DNA from: Neodiprion pinetum
Taxonomy: Eukaryota > Arthropoda > Insecta > Hymenoptera > Diprionidae
Reading direction: 5' to 3'
NCBI RefSeq assembly: GCF_021155775.2
Contig: NC_060233.1
Coordinates: 6,552,501-6,616,500 of the forward strand
DNA: 64,000 nt
Shown here: one piece after another, positions 12,927-23,692 of the stretch
Numbering within the stretch: the first letter of the stretch is position 1
Layout of the letters: each line of letters starts with the position of its first letter
Made by a program: the position numbers and the translations under genes
Notes under the pieces: model-generated
Told to the model about the DNA's origin: nothing
Seen by the model: the letters and a program-made list of their open reading frames with translations, nothing else
The model's database searches: none

Positions 12927-15900
12927 AGCATTATATTTCATTACTCTACCACCAGCTTATTACACTGCCCTAAGAAAATTATTATTGCACTTAAGTGTTG
13001 AGCCAGAAATGGCAGGACATCATTTTTTTACTAAGGGGCTGCACCTAGTCAGTAGGCCGAAGTAAGGAATTTTTCAAAGATTTTTCATGAGTAGACGTTT
13101 CAATTTATGAATGTAAAAATTTATACACATATTGGGGTAACATTAAACTTTATTCTGATATTTTTTATTCGTAAAAATAATGCTTTTTAAAACTGCTATT
13201 GCCGATCTCCGGGAGCACCTCTAAAAAAAGGCGTCTTGCGGTGAGCAAGATATTTCTGGACTGAATTATCGGAAATTAAAAAACAAAAAAGATTTATTCG
13301 ATATAAGGTATTATCTGGTATTTAATCGAATGCGTAAGGAAAATATTAACTTTTAACAAATCGGTGGCTTCTCAATGAAATTCGATTTTCCATAAACATT
13401 TTTGCCTTAGTTTGTTTATCAAATAGGAAATATTTATCGGCGAGACGAACCTGCGATCAAGGAATGAAAAATATATTCATAAAGTTCGAGCAAAAATTTG
13501 AGACTGTTTGATTCAGCCGTTTCCGACAAATCTTGCTCACCGACTTTGAAAACATAGTTTTGACAAAAACGCGTTCAAAGTTTCAGAAGCTCTTCCAAAC
13601 GCTCTGAGGCGTCTTTCCAAATGTGCGCGTAACTTTGAGAATATTTGTCCGATCGACATGAAATTTTCTGTGTATATATTTGAATATACATACACACGTT
13701 ACGAAAATGAAATTACAAAAAAGATTCGATTATTAAGAATCCTGACTCAATAACTCATGCGAACAGACAGTAATGTTCATCGTTGTAAAATGTCTGGCAA
13801 CGAAATCAAAAGATGTCATAATTTTTTTCCCTATAACGGATTAATCGATGCATCGAATTGGGCTTCCTACCAGTCTTCAGGTATAACATGTGAACATCCA
13901 TTCTTTGAACGTCATCATCGCAGAGCGTGCAGTGAAGTGAGCTGAAAATAGAAACTTGACGATGCGTGGGACGTGAAATAGTGCATACGTGAATACACGC
14001 GTGCAGGTCTGAAGGAAAGACCTTCACCGAAGGAAGGGAATCGTCAACGATGTTACCGAAGGAGTCTTGGGCCACCCAAGCAGTCTCAAGGGGTCAAGAT
14101 TTTATCGAAACTAGGCTCTGGGATCTCGAAGAGAGCGATACGAGGGCCCGTGATATGCGTTAGTAAACGATGAACCAAACTTATGCCTAATTCATTATCA
14201 ACCGAACACAGATTGCCCGCAGGAAAAGGCCTTGACATTCTCTCTTCCTCCTTCGCACGCGCGGATTTACGAAAGTCCAATCTAGAGAAATTTCTCTATT
14301 CAGCTCTGTAGCTGTGATCAGAAAATTTTACGGAGTATGTGTTTACTATCTTTCTCATTATTTTCTCTCATACTGTATTTTCTCGTAAAACTATTGTGAT
14401 AATTTGATGTTGGTACAGCGAAAAATTGACGTAAAAGTCTTGTTTGGTTAAAAAAAAAAAAATAAATACACAGTAAACTGAACAAGCGGATTTACAATGT
14501 TGCGATAAGCAGAAAACACAATATCGACCACTTATCGACTTCTACCAAATTTTCTCGCGATTCAAACGATACGTAAACCGTACGGTGTGTTGTAACGATA
14601 CCCGATGCGATTAGAATTTTCTGCCAACTCTAAGTCAAATCAAGTTTTTCTAGAGAGCTCTAGCTTATCGGCGGAACGCGTAACTCCTCGTAGCTGAATT
14701 ACCGCGCTGCAGTTTCCGCGATTCCCACGCCCACAAACCACAACGTAGTACCTTACGAACCTCCTAAGGCTGCTTCGGACTGGTTCGAAGAGCGTCGAAC
14801 CCACGGTCTAACCTTCCGAGCAGCCCACGACACGTCGGAACTCCTCATCGACAGTCACGGTTCAGTTAATCCGCCCCCCTCTTCGGCTACCGCAACATCA
14901 GCAGCACAGCTCTTGATATAATTCATACCTTACGCAAGTTAACAAACAGTCCGGGTAATCGACTGCAGAATCCTTTGAAACCGCGGTGCTACCGAATCTC
15001 CGTCTGCTGATATAACGTGTTCAAAACACACATATCCCGTTCGTCCGGAATACGGATCTACACGATCTGCATTAGCCACGGTATGAGGCATATGTATGCA
15101 TGTGTGTATGTGTATATTGCATGTGTGCATGTTCGCCTTACCTCGCTGTTAGGTAAGGTCAGAACTCAAAGTGTGCAGAGCACCGTGCAACTTTCTAGGA
15201 GACACCTCTCCGCGTCTGTGGCTATAATAATCGGAGCTTAGAGAGTGTGCACGATTTGTGTTGGTATGTCTTGTTAAAATATTCAACCGATAAATAAGGG
15301 AACCAACGTAATTGATAATGCTTGCAACCTTCAAATATTATACGTATCAAACTCACACGTGTATTTCTACCTCGAGTCAAGATTACGGATTATGGTTTTT
15401 TACATCCGCCTAACGTCGATAAATTTTCAGTAATGACATACCACGACTCGCTTATATATTTAGAATTTGGAGTGCTATGTTTTGTTTGTGTGCATCATTA
15501 TCCCTTCGACTACATTCGTATTTCTTCGATCACCGAGTACATTCCGGGTCTGTGAGACCCTGTGCTTTTTGACACGATCTACCATTTTAGAACTACTGGT
15601 TCCATCAACTCAAAAAAATTCTCAGATTTTTCTCAAATATTGTAGAATCAATCCCGGTAGTTCAAACCAACTCTTCAAAAATATTAAATCATCGAAATAA
15701 ATGCCTGAAAAAATATTTTATATTTTAATTAAGAATTTGAAAAGATTCGGGTAAAATAGTGGTAAAATCAAAACTTGAAGGCAGGATCCGACGGACCCAA
15801 TGTGTACTCGAAGGGTTAAACAGGAGACTCGGCGCAAAACACAAGTGATCAAAGCACGTGTTTCCATCACCTTTCTCGAAGCCTCGGATCGAAGAAATCG

Positions 15901-16360
15901 AAGTTGCAAGAAGCGGGATAAGAACGAGAACTCGGATTTATACCCATATATATACGAGTCGAAGCGTGAGGCGGCCCGTCTTTCTGCTGACCGATGACGA
16001 GACTCCGCACATCGTGTACATATACCTATAAGCGATGACGTCGTAGGGGCACGTTGAGTGCAAAGGCATGCTGTTACTGATAAGCGCCCGTTTCAGCGGC
16101 AGCCAGGAATAATCGAGCCGTCAATTTCCCCGCGCAATCAATCATAAGCCGCGTCGCGGCGCATTGCGCAGAATCACGCGCGTCAGCGTCAGCGGCTGCG
16201 CGTTGCGCACGACGAAGATCGCTCGTCTAATTCGCGCGTATCTCTCCCCCTCCCCTCCTCCCTCCTTTTTTAAATCCACGGATAATTTCATCCACATGAT
16301 CTACAGTAACGATCGAAAGTGAAACTGCGTCGAACCGAAGCAGCGGGTGGGATTTGCTTC
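12927..16360. other. Gene-free stretch with a CpG-rich upstream block
   Basis: Mostly AT-rich to 14560. 14560-14910 and 16020-16270 are richer in CpG. A partial inverted match (CGGTGAGCAAGAT) links about 13239 and 13540. No gene recognised. Confidence 0.55.
16020..16270. promoter_or_regulatory. CpG-rich island with CRE-like and repeated TTGCGCA words
   Basis: Contains TGACGTC near 16036, TTGCGCA at 16164-16170 and 16203-16209, and several GCGC words, ending in a C/T-rich tract (16240-16270). Composition is sharply different from both sides. It looks like a regulatory element or a promoter without a visible gene; no TATA box or open frame of interest was found. Confidence 0.3.
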
Positions 16361-16364
16361 GTTC

Positions 16365-16412
<48 letters not shown>
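16365..16412. repeat. TA dinucleotide microsatellite
   Basis: An almost uninterrupted run of TA. Confidence 0.95.
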
Positions 16413-16415
<3 letters not shown>

Positions 16416-19400
16416 GATAAGAATGGTAACCGCAGCATTTCACTGCCTCACGATAGCTCTTTGAGTCTTCGCACGCTGCAATTCGAAATATCGAACTGTC
16501 AATTATAATTGCAGCCGTTATTGAGGGTACTGAAAGTAGTCAGTTTTTTTTTTTTTTGTTTTTTACCAGACATTACTACTTTCGACTGTGCACAGCTTTC
16601 ATTTAGCCTGAAATTTTTATCAAATTCTACTAAGTGATTATTTGTGACGTTCGATCTCAATAATTTTCAAGTACCCGAATTCAGGGGGGGGGGAGGGGGA
16701 GGGACCGTTACAATATTTTAATCCATTTCACCACCACTTTCGAAACACGCTTTATAACATGAGTATAATACCAGCTTCTGTTATTTAATGCAAGCTTTAT
16801 TTTAAACGTCCAGCTGATAGATACCGTGTATCATTTTGTTATTACGCTGAGAATAACTTTTAAGTCATTCGATATAAAGATTCTTTGAATGTGATTGAAA
16901 TTTTGAAAGATATATAATGGATTATAAAAATGAGAGAAATTCTCGAGGGAAATTTAATGTTCAATGAAGAACGATGCGTGGAACTTTTCGAGCTTGTAAC
17001 CTGCACTTTCGCATTATACAAAAATACGAGTGTTTTGCCATTTAAGAAATACTGTATCTAAATTTCGCGCCAATACGACAGTTTTCTTTGATTATTTATC
17101 ACATGAAAATATAAATTTGCATGATCTGTTATCGGAAGGATTCTGCAAACGACGCATACTATTTCATATGGAATGACTGTTAAAAAAACATTAGAGAAAA
17201 AGTGTGTAGGAACTTTTTAACTACTGCAATATTGATAACTGGCATTGGAAAATATATTATTCCACAGTCGTGCCTTGTACAAAAAAGCTCTGCTGACTGC
17301 TGGTTCAGAAAAAGAGCACACGAAATTTTAATTTAAGGTACACCGGACTGCTCTGTTTCAACTATCGTACTCGATATCGAATTACGAAGTTTTCGGGGCG
17401 GATCGTTGTCGTCGTTGTGTGGCTAGATCGTTAGATCGGGTGAGATCGGTATCAGTACGGTTAATATTAACATCTGGCTCATACATATTCGAGATAAAAC
17501 GCTCCATGGATGGTGTCTGCCTATTTGTTTGACCGAGGGATCAAACTTATCTCGCAACAAGGGTCTAGCACCGATAATTTCAAGAATTAAGAGGTGTCCG
17601 ACGGGGTGGCGACAGACATCCTACCTCGGTTAAAAAAAAGGCCTGGGCGTGGCCTGCGGGCTTCATTCTGTAGCTCGGACCGCTGAACCAGGACCCCGAA
17701 CGGTTCGGATCTTAATAAATCCGAATCCAGACGCCTTAATCCCTCCACGGAGTAGGACAGGTGAGCCTAATTACCTGACATTTTTCGTGCCGGCGTTATT
17801 AAAATGAATCGTTCGAGAATAAGTTGTTGGTATTGAGCCACTAAATCTGCGTTTAATTTATGCATTCGCTGGATAAAATTCTTCTCGGAAACTATCAGAA
17901 ATTTCGACGAATTTAGATACTCGGAATGTGGATTTATAATAGCTTTTCGCAATTTTTTTGAAAACTTAATGGCATGTTCTTATAGACGTGCAAGCCTACG
18001 TAGGAATTTAATTTAATTAGTGAATTTTCTATGTGAACAATCAATTTTATCAAGTCAATTGAAATTGAAAATTATTCGAATACTTGATGAACTGATTCTT
18101 ATACTGCGACAAAAATGTTAGTCTTGAAGCCACGTGGATGTTATTGAAAAAAAAGTCACAAAAAAACCACCAAAGAACTTACTACAATAGGATCGAGAAA
18201 CTATATATTTTAGATCATGATCTATATATTTATTTACAGTCTTAATAGATACCTGGTATTAAATTTGTTATGCCTTCACGTTGAATAATTGTTTACAAAC
18301 ATAACAGCCGTGAGGATTTTGTGAGCCTTCCCTCACGGAAAAAAACCGTCATCTACTGGTTGTGTTTAGATAATTTTTTTTAAAAATGAATTTCGCAAGG
18401 AATAAATGACGCCTACGCATTTTGTAAGCCTGACTAGCGAAGTTCGACGATCGCCGGTTTTGATCCGTCGATAACAAAGTTTGGGGGAATGGAAAAATGA
18501 CCTGCAGCGCTATCTGCATGGTTTTTATGGGAATCGTTACTTCGTTGATAAAACAGCGAGTGACGTTAGTCAACAACTGTTTCTTATTTCAAACAATAAT
18601 TCTTGTATGAAAAGATTTCCTTACTTCCATATTTTCACTACAATATTTTCATTTGGTTTGAACATCTTCTCCTGTAATTGTACCATAAATCGGGAATCTG
18701 TTGTGCAAAAACAAAATCGCATGGCAGAACAACAGCATATTGATAATCCAAAAATCGCATCGAAAAGTATTTTTCAGCACGAAACTATAATCTCTCTTGG
18801 ATATGAATATGTATGAATTAAATTCACAATGAGCTCGACCGGAGTTGAACAGAATCAATAATTATTCCGTAAAATATGATTTAATAATCAAGTATATTAT
18901 TCGAAAAGATGTTAGTATTATTTCCACATTAGTCCCGAGATTTTCGTTCATTCAAAATAAATTTAACACGAAAAATGTACGAAAAATGTTTTCTCTCGTC
19001 GATACAGCTTTCAATTCGCTAAAGTTAGTGAGTATAAAAGTTTTCATAAAGCTAGCTTCGGTAGTGTCAAGAGTAATGAGTATGATGTGCGTGATCGACA
19101 GACCTTAAAGTTCCTGCAACGATGCATCTTCAGAAATACATCGTTACTTCACACCTTTAGAATTGTCTAAGATTTAGTAAACCATGAAAAAAAAAAAAAA
19201 AAAACAAGCGATCCTCACCTTTTTTAAAGCCAATACCTCGAGAGGTGATCGTAAAATTGCACAATGATACATTTGTCCCCTCATGTTTCGTTTCGTTAAC
19301 GTTACTAAAGTTACTATATGGGAAATAAGTCTCGCTAGTAACTCTGGTCATTGCAATAAGGGCGAAGTAACTTTGTCCGTGTTTACTGCGCATTCAAATA

Positions 19401-19960
19401 TATTAATTAAGTTGTATCATACCAGTTTCCCAGAGTGTCTAATCATCGAGTCCCCAGGAGGCCAGGCTGCGAATCTCGTATCTCACATAAACTCGCTCTC
19501 ATTTCATACCGAAAGACTGGTTAATTCAATTAAGAAGATCACTCTCACAATACGACACTGTACGCGAATTTACGCATAAACACATCACTATCATATATCA
19601 CTTTATATCACTTACACCTTGCTTGCCTGCTGTTCGAAACAATACTGACCCGATACCGTCAGCTCATCTGTTTCTAACTTCAAGCCAAACGCGACGCGAC
19701 GCTCGGTTCACGGCAGAGGTGATCTCGTGTTTACAATCACTTACTTCGTCTACTACGCACCTTTCATTCACCTCACTATTACAGGTAACTAACTGTCTTG
19801 TATCACAAACGAATCGAGTAACTGATCGTAATCATTTCGTTCCATTTAGTCTAATTAATAAAGTAACGAATGAAAAGGCTGACAGGGATAATTATACAGA
19901 TGAAAATTGAAGTGCACGCGTCTCGTCAACAATGTGAAATTGGGTAAAAATAAACGTAGA
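16413..19960. other. Gene-free stretch
   Basis: AT-rich with a G-rich run at 16685-16701. 17340-17770 is richer in CpG and ends in AGGTGAGCCTAATTACCTG, a homeodomain-like TAATTA context, but no gene is visible. The frames at 18481-18816 and 19623-19910 lack recognisable motifs. Confidence 0.55.
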
Positions 19961-20138
19961 GTATTTTTCAAATATTTATTCAAATACAGGTATAGGTATG
20001 TAGTCTATAGCTGGGTATAACGTAAACAATTTCTAGTATTATTCCTGGAATAATATTTGTCGTTCATTACATATCACGCATAATCATGGGCATAATAAGT
20101 AACAAACTTTGATTCAAGAATCTCTCACAAATACATCA

Positions 20139-20148
20139 TTTATTTATT
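20139..20148 (-). terminator. Distal polyadenylation signal candidate (double AATAAA)
   Basis: Two overlapping AATAAA hexamers on the minus strand about 2.5 kb after the stop codon. Would define a long 3' UTR containing all the Pumilio-type sites. Confidence 0.3.
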
Positions 20149-20273
20149 TTATTTACTAATCATATAATACGGTATAACGATAATAATCTATTAATCTTCG
20201 TTACAATTCGAGGATGAGCAGCACTTCATTTATGTTGAAACGTAGATTGGACTAAAGAACAAGACCAAAAATT

Positions 20274-20300
20274 AATAATAATAATAATAATAATAATAAA
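20274..20300. repeat. TAA microsatellite
   Basis: Run of AAT/ATA triplets; a second, similar run is at 21255-21277. Part of the AU-rich flank downstream of bestrophin. Confidence 0.9.
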
Positions 20301-21027
20301 AGTAATAGTAATAGTAACAAAAATAACATCTTAGTCATAAATGAAGATTGCTCGTTACGTGCGTATCCCGCAACGCACCGTCGAATCATTATATTATATA
20401 GGCTTTACTAATTTATTCTCATACTACATGTCGTATGAAAAATGTATCTATATAATATGTACAAGTACCCAGTCATTACGCGAGTAGGGTATCGGTTAAA
20501 TACATAACTTAAATTAGAGACTCCTTCGCTTATAATATGTATGTACATGCAAGCATGCATATGTGCACATACATATGTAAACTTACAGTAAGCCTCTAGC
20601 GGATATGTTTCCTTGGATATTAACAACAATTAGATAATCGGTATGTCTATCTTAACGATAATTATTGTTTACACAAAACCCAGGATACAGGCAAAGCAGT
20701 CGCACTCCTTTTCCTTTCTCCTTGGGCATTTTATACCTATGTACAATTCATTTATTTATCGGTCACTTTTTCAAGCAGGGAAAGTCCTTACTTTTTTTTT
20801 TCCATCAAGACATTTCAAATATAATATTTCACTTTTTTTTCGTCTATTGTTTGTTTTTTTCTCTATTTCTTTTTGTGAAAATTATATGTAGAAATTAAAC
20901 GGGCTTCTATAATAATCGATCACCGTCAATTCCCGTAATCATTGATTTGACAGAATTGTAATAATGATAGTAATAATAATTAAATTCATCTATGTTCTCC
21001 TTATATATATGTATATACCTTAATCTC

Positions 21028-22468
21028 TATATACAACATATTGCAATCACTATATTTGTAACGATTTGAAACTTAATAATTGTGTCTATACTGCATGGTA
21101 TGACGTAATCAATATCGAACTGTCGGCGCTTATAATCGTATATAATATACCTATATAGTATATACTTGTCGAGTAAAAACACGTTCGCATATCCGTACAT
21201 ATGTATATACATAATTGTGCAATAACGATAATGATAATAGTAATAGTAATGGTAATAATAATAATAATAATAATAACGGTAGTAATTGTATTTAATTACA
21301 TATACAAATATATAATTGCATATAAATCATAATCAGAACAGGAAACAAATTCAATGTTATTTTCTATTACATATCAGGCTAGGTCCATATTCATCCTGAA
21401 TATTTGCATTATAAATTGTATACTTTACTAATAATTCGTTTGACGCATACCTACAATATTATAAACCGAGATATTGATTTTGAATTTTTCGAGTTTCATT
21501 ATCAGTTGAAAATTAGGATCGAATACAAGTTTATTATACATAGCTGGAATATAACTAGCATGAATCCCTCTCAAATCGGTAGGCATCGGTGAACAATTTC
21601 CTTTCAAATATACTGATTTCAAAATCGTCAATATCGATCTCGTCTCAGATTTCGTTATTTCTTTCGTATACTTTGAGCAGGTATACAATAAACATATACA
21701 TATACATATGGCAAAATGTCGAGAAACTATATACTTTGTCTTTTTTTTTTTTTGTTTGACGTTTGATACCGTTCTTAGAAAATATTTACAATCAAAGTAT
21801 CAAACGCTGCAAATCGACTGCACGTGTAGCCATGAATTACATTTCATGCATCTCCATATACTTACAATATACATTATATACCAGTCGATTTAATTCGCGA
21901 GTGTTATTTAATAAGCTCGCGTTCTTGAGCGCGATATATCCGTTCCACATATGCAATGACAATATTATATGACATATAAAACTATAAATAATTTATGCAT
22001 ATATAATATCTCGTTTATTCCTATATGTATAATAATATGCATGTATGTAATAGTGCAATGTACAAAGAAAAATAATTTTCGTTTCGCGTTAATGACGTTT
22101 TGAAACACAATCATTATTATTTTGTATGTATAATCAACATTGTATACATATACATATACATATATGTGTATAATATAACTATAAAATTCATATCACATAA
22201 TAATATCATGACGTCGTTGCACGCGCTGCACGTTATAATCCATATACATATGATTGTTACATATACATATATACCTATATGAACGTACTTCCCACATTGC
22301 GACAATACTGTCCATCGTCAAAAGGTATAGCCGTCTAATTGATTTGGGACGAATCGAAAGAAAAAAAAATGAAAATAAAAAACAACACATAAAGCAATTC
22401 ATGCCGATCGCGCGTTATACAACGTATTACACATAATATATGTATAAATTAGGATTTCGATATTTACA
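21028..22468 (-). promoter_or_regulatory. Cluster of Pumilio-type RNA elements (UGUANAUA)
   Basis: On the minus strand TGTATATA occurs at 21028-21035 and 21204-21211, and TGTAAATA at 21783-21790 and 22461-22468. UGUANAUA is the binding consensus of Pumilio/PUF proteins, which repress or localise mRNAs. All four lie in the presumed 3' UTR. The region is so rich in TATACA that some matches may be chance. Confidence 0.3.
22014..22019 (-). terminator. Polyadenylation signal candidate (AATAAA)
   Basis: First canonical AATAAA on the minus strand after the stop codon, giving a 3' UTR of roughly 0.7 kb. Supported only by the hexamer and position. Confidence 0.35.
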
Positions 22469-22617
22469 CAGAGCTCGAGCGTGATCGATATTAAATGTAT
22501 AAATTCCTCCGTCCGTCGCATAATCTAACGCTAAGAGATTCGTCCCTCAAATAATAATAATAATATTAATAACAACAAAAACAGTGATAATAATAATTAC
22601 AAAAAGACTGTCAATAA

Positions 22618-22623
22618 TTTAAT
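22618..22623 (-). terminator. Proximal polyadenylation signal candidate (ATTAAA)
   Basis: ATTAAA on the minus strand about 63 bases after the bestrophin stop codon; it would give a very short 3' UTR. It is a variant hexamer in AT-rich sequence, so chance is likely. Confidence 0.25.
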
Positions 22624-22685
22624 AACTTATCATCTAAATTACAGACTGAACGGTCCTCGTAACACACTTAGTTATAATATGCATA

Positions 22686-23692
22686 TCAAACGTAGACCTC
22701 GCCTCTCTTGCTGCCGGGAACCTGAGCATTACCGGTCTGGTTTGAAGAATTATTACCATTAGAGCTCGACGAGTTGTTGGGGTTCGAAGCGGTGCTAATT
22801 TTCCTCGGCAATTCCGGGGGCGGTTTCGGTGGATCCCTGCTGAAGCTTCCGGCGCGATGGCGTATCTCCGTCTGAACCGGAAGTAGCCGATCGGCGGCAA
22901 CAGGGCTAACCTGAGTGGCGTAAAGGTGATGACGCATGCCGGGCGAATGGGGCAGGGACATGCTACGATCCTCCCTCGGCTGGGGTACAGGGGGACCGGG
23001 AAGCGAAGCCGATCGTCTGCCGCGTCCGTCGACGACGTCGGTGACGATATAACCGCTCAGTTTGTCCGGACTCATTAGAATCGGCGATCGGTCGGTAAAG
23101 CAGTCGAAAGCCGGAGAACTTCCGTGACTCGCCGTCGGACTGCAGCGCCGCTCACCGATCAGAGGCGTCGACCGATCCTCGCGACCAGCGATGCTGCCGT
23201 TCCTGCTGCTCCCCGATTCTTCTTCGCTCGAGTTCACCTCCGTTAAAGTTGCCTGCACGCCTCCCGGCTGCTGCGCAACCCGGAGCGTCGGCGACGACGT
23301 CGTTGTGACGAAACCCAGCTGCGTCAGCTGACTCACCGTCACCGGCGTCAGGGCGACCGGCGTCACAAGACCGGCGCTCGTCAACGTCGGCGAAAGGACC
23401 GCCTGCGCCAGCGCAGCCGTTCCCGGCTTCCCGCCCGCGCCCTTCGGGCTACCCTCCGATTCCTGGATCGGCGACAACACCACCTGGACCACCGGAAGGT
23501 CCGCTGGGTAGTGACCGTTAGCCGGAAGCTGGTGCATCACTCCCACGACTCCGGCACCGATGTTGGCCGCGTTGCTCGCCGACAGCGCGAGACGCTGCTC
23601 TCTGTCCACCACTTCCTTCGTCACGTCAGGCGTCGGGATACGCGGACGGTTTTTCAGAGAAACTGGAATCGAGTTCAATTTCGTCAGCGTTC
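22686..23692 (-). CDS. Best: Bestrophin terminal coding exon: long low-complexity tail with stop codon
   Basis: Encodes 334 residues after two bases that complete a glycine codon, beginning TLTKLNSIPVSLKNRPRIP and ending GSKRGEVYV before TGA. Acceptor TTTCAG (23693 side). It has no recognisable fold. Composition is rich in S, P, G, V and T, with repeated VLSP/VTPV/ALTP segments near residues 65-115, an acidic NSSEEESGSS patch, and two RSxSxP motifs: RSASLP (22998-23015) and RSMSLP (22950-22967). Near the C terminus there is a proline-rich RDPPKPPPELPRK (22800-22838), then an asparagine/serine run and a hydrophobic C terminus EVYV. The exon is much richer in GC and CpG than its surroundings, as expected for coding sequence in an AT-rich genome. 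Translation in this frame is uninterrupted for about 1 kb, so it is certainly coding. Confidence 0.95.

Larger units (their letters stand above)
19961..22685 (-). other. Best: Probable 3' UTR and downstream flank of bestrophin
   Basis: Directly downstream of the stop codon and extremely AU-rich, with TAA and TATACA runs and almost no CpG. On the minus strand ATTAAA occurs at 22618-22623, AATAAA at 22014-22019, a double AATAAATAAA at 20139-20148 and AATAAA at 19975-19980; any could be a polyadenylation signal. Below about 19960 base composition becomes more mixed, so I infer the transcript ends between 22600 and 19960. The small open frames here are chance products of simple sequence. Confidence 0.5.

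Noticed and set aside
12805..13065. 86-residue frame through the poly-G run
   Set aside because: The glycine run is only the translation of the homopolymer, and nothing else in it is recognisable.
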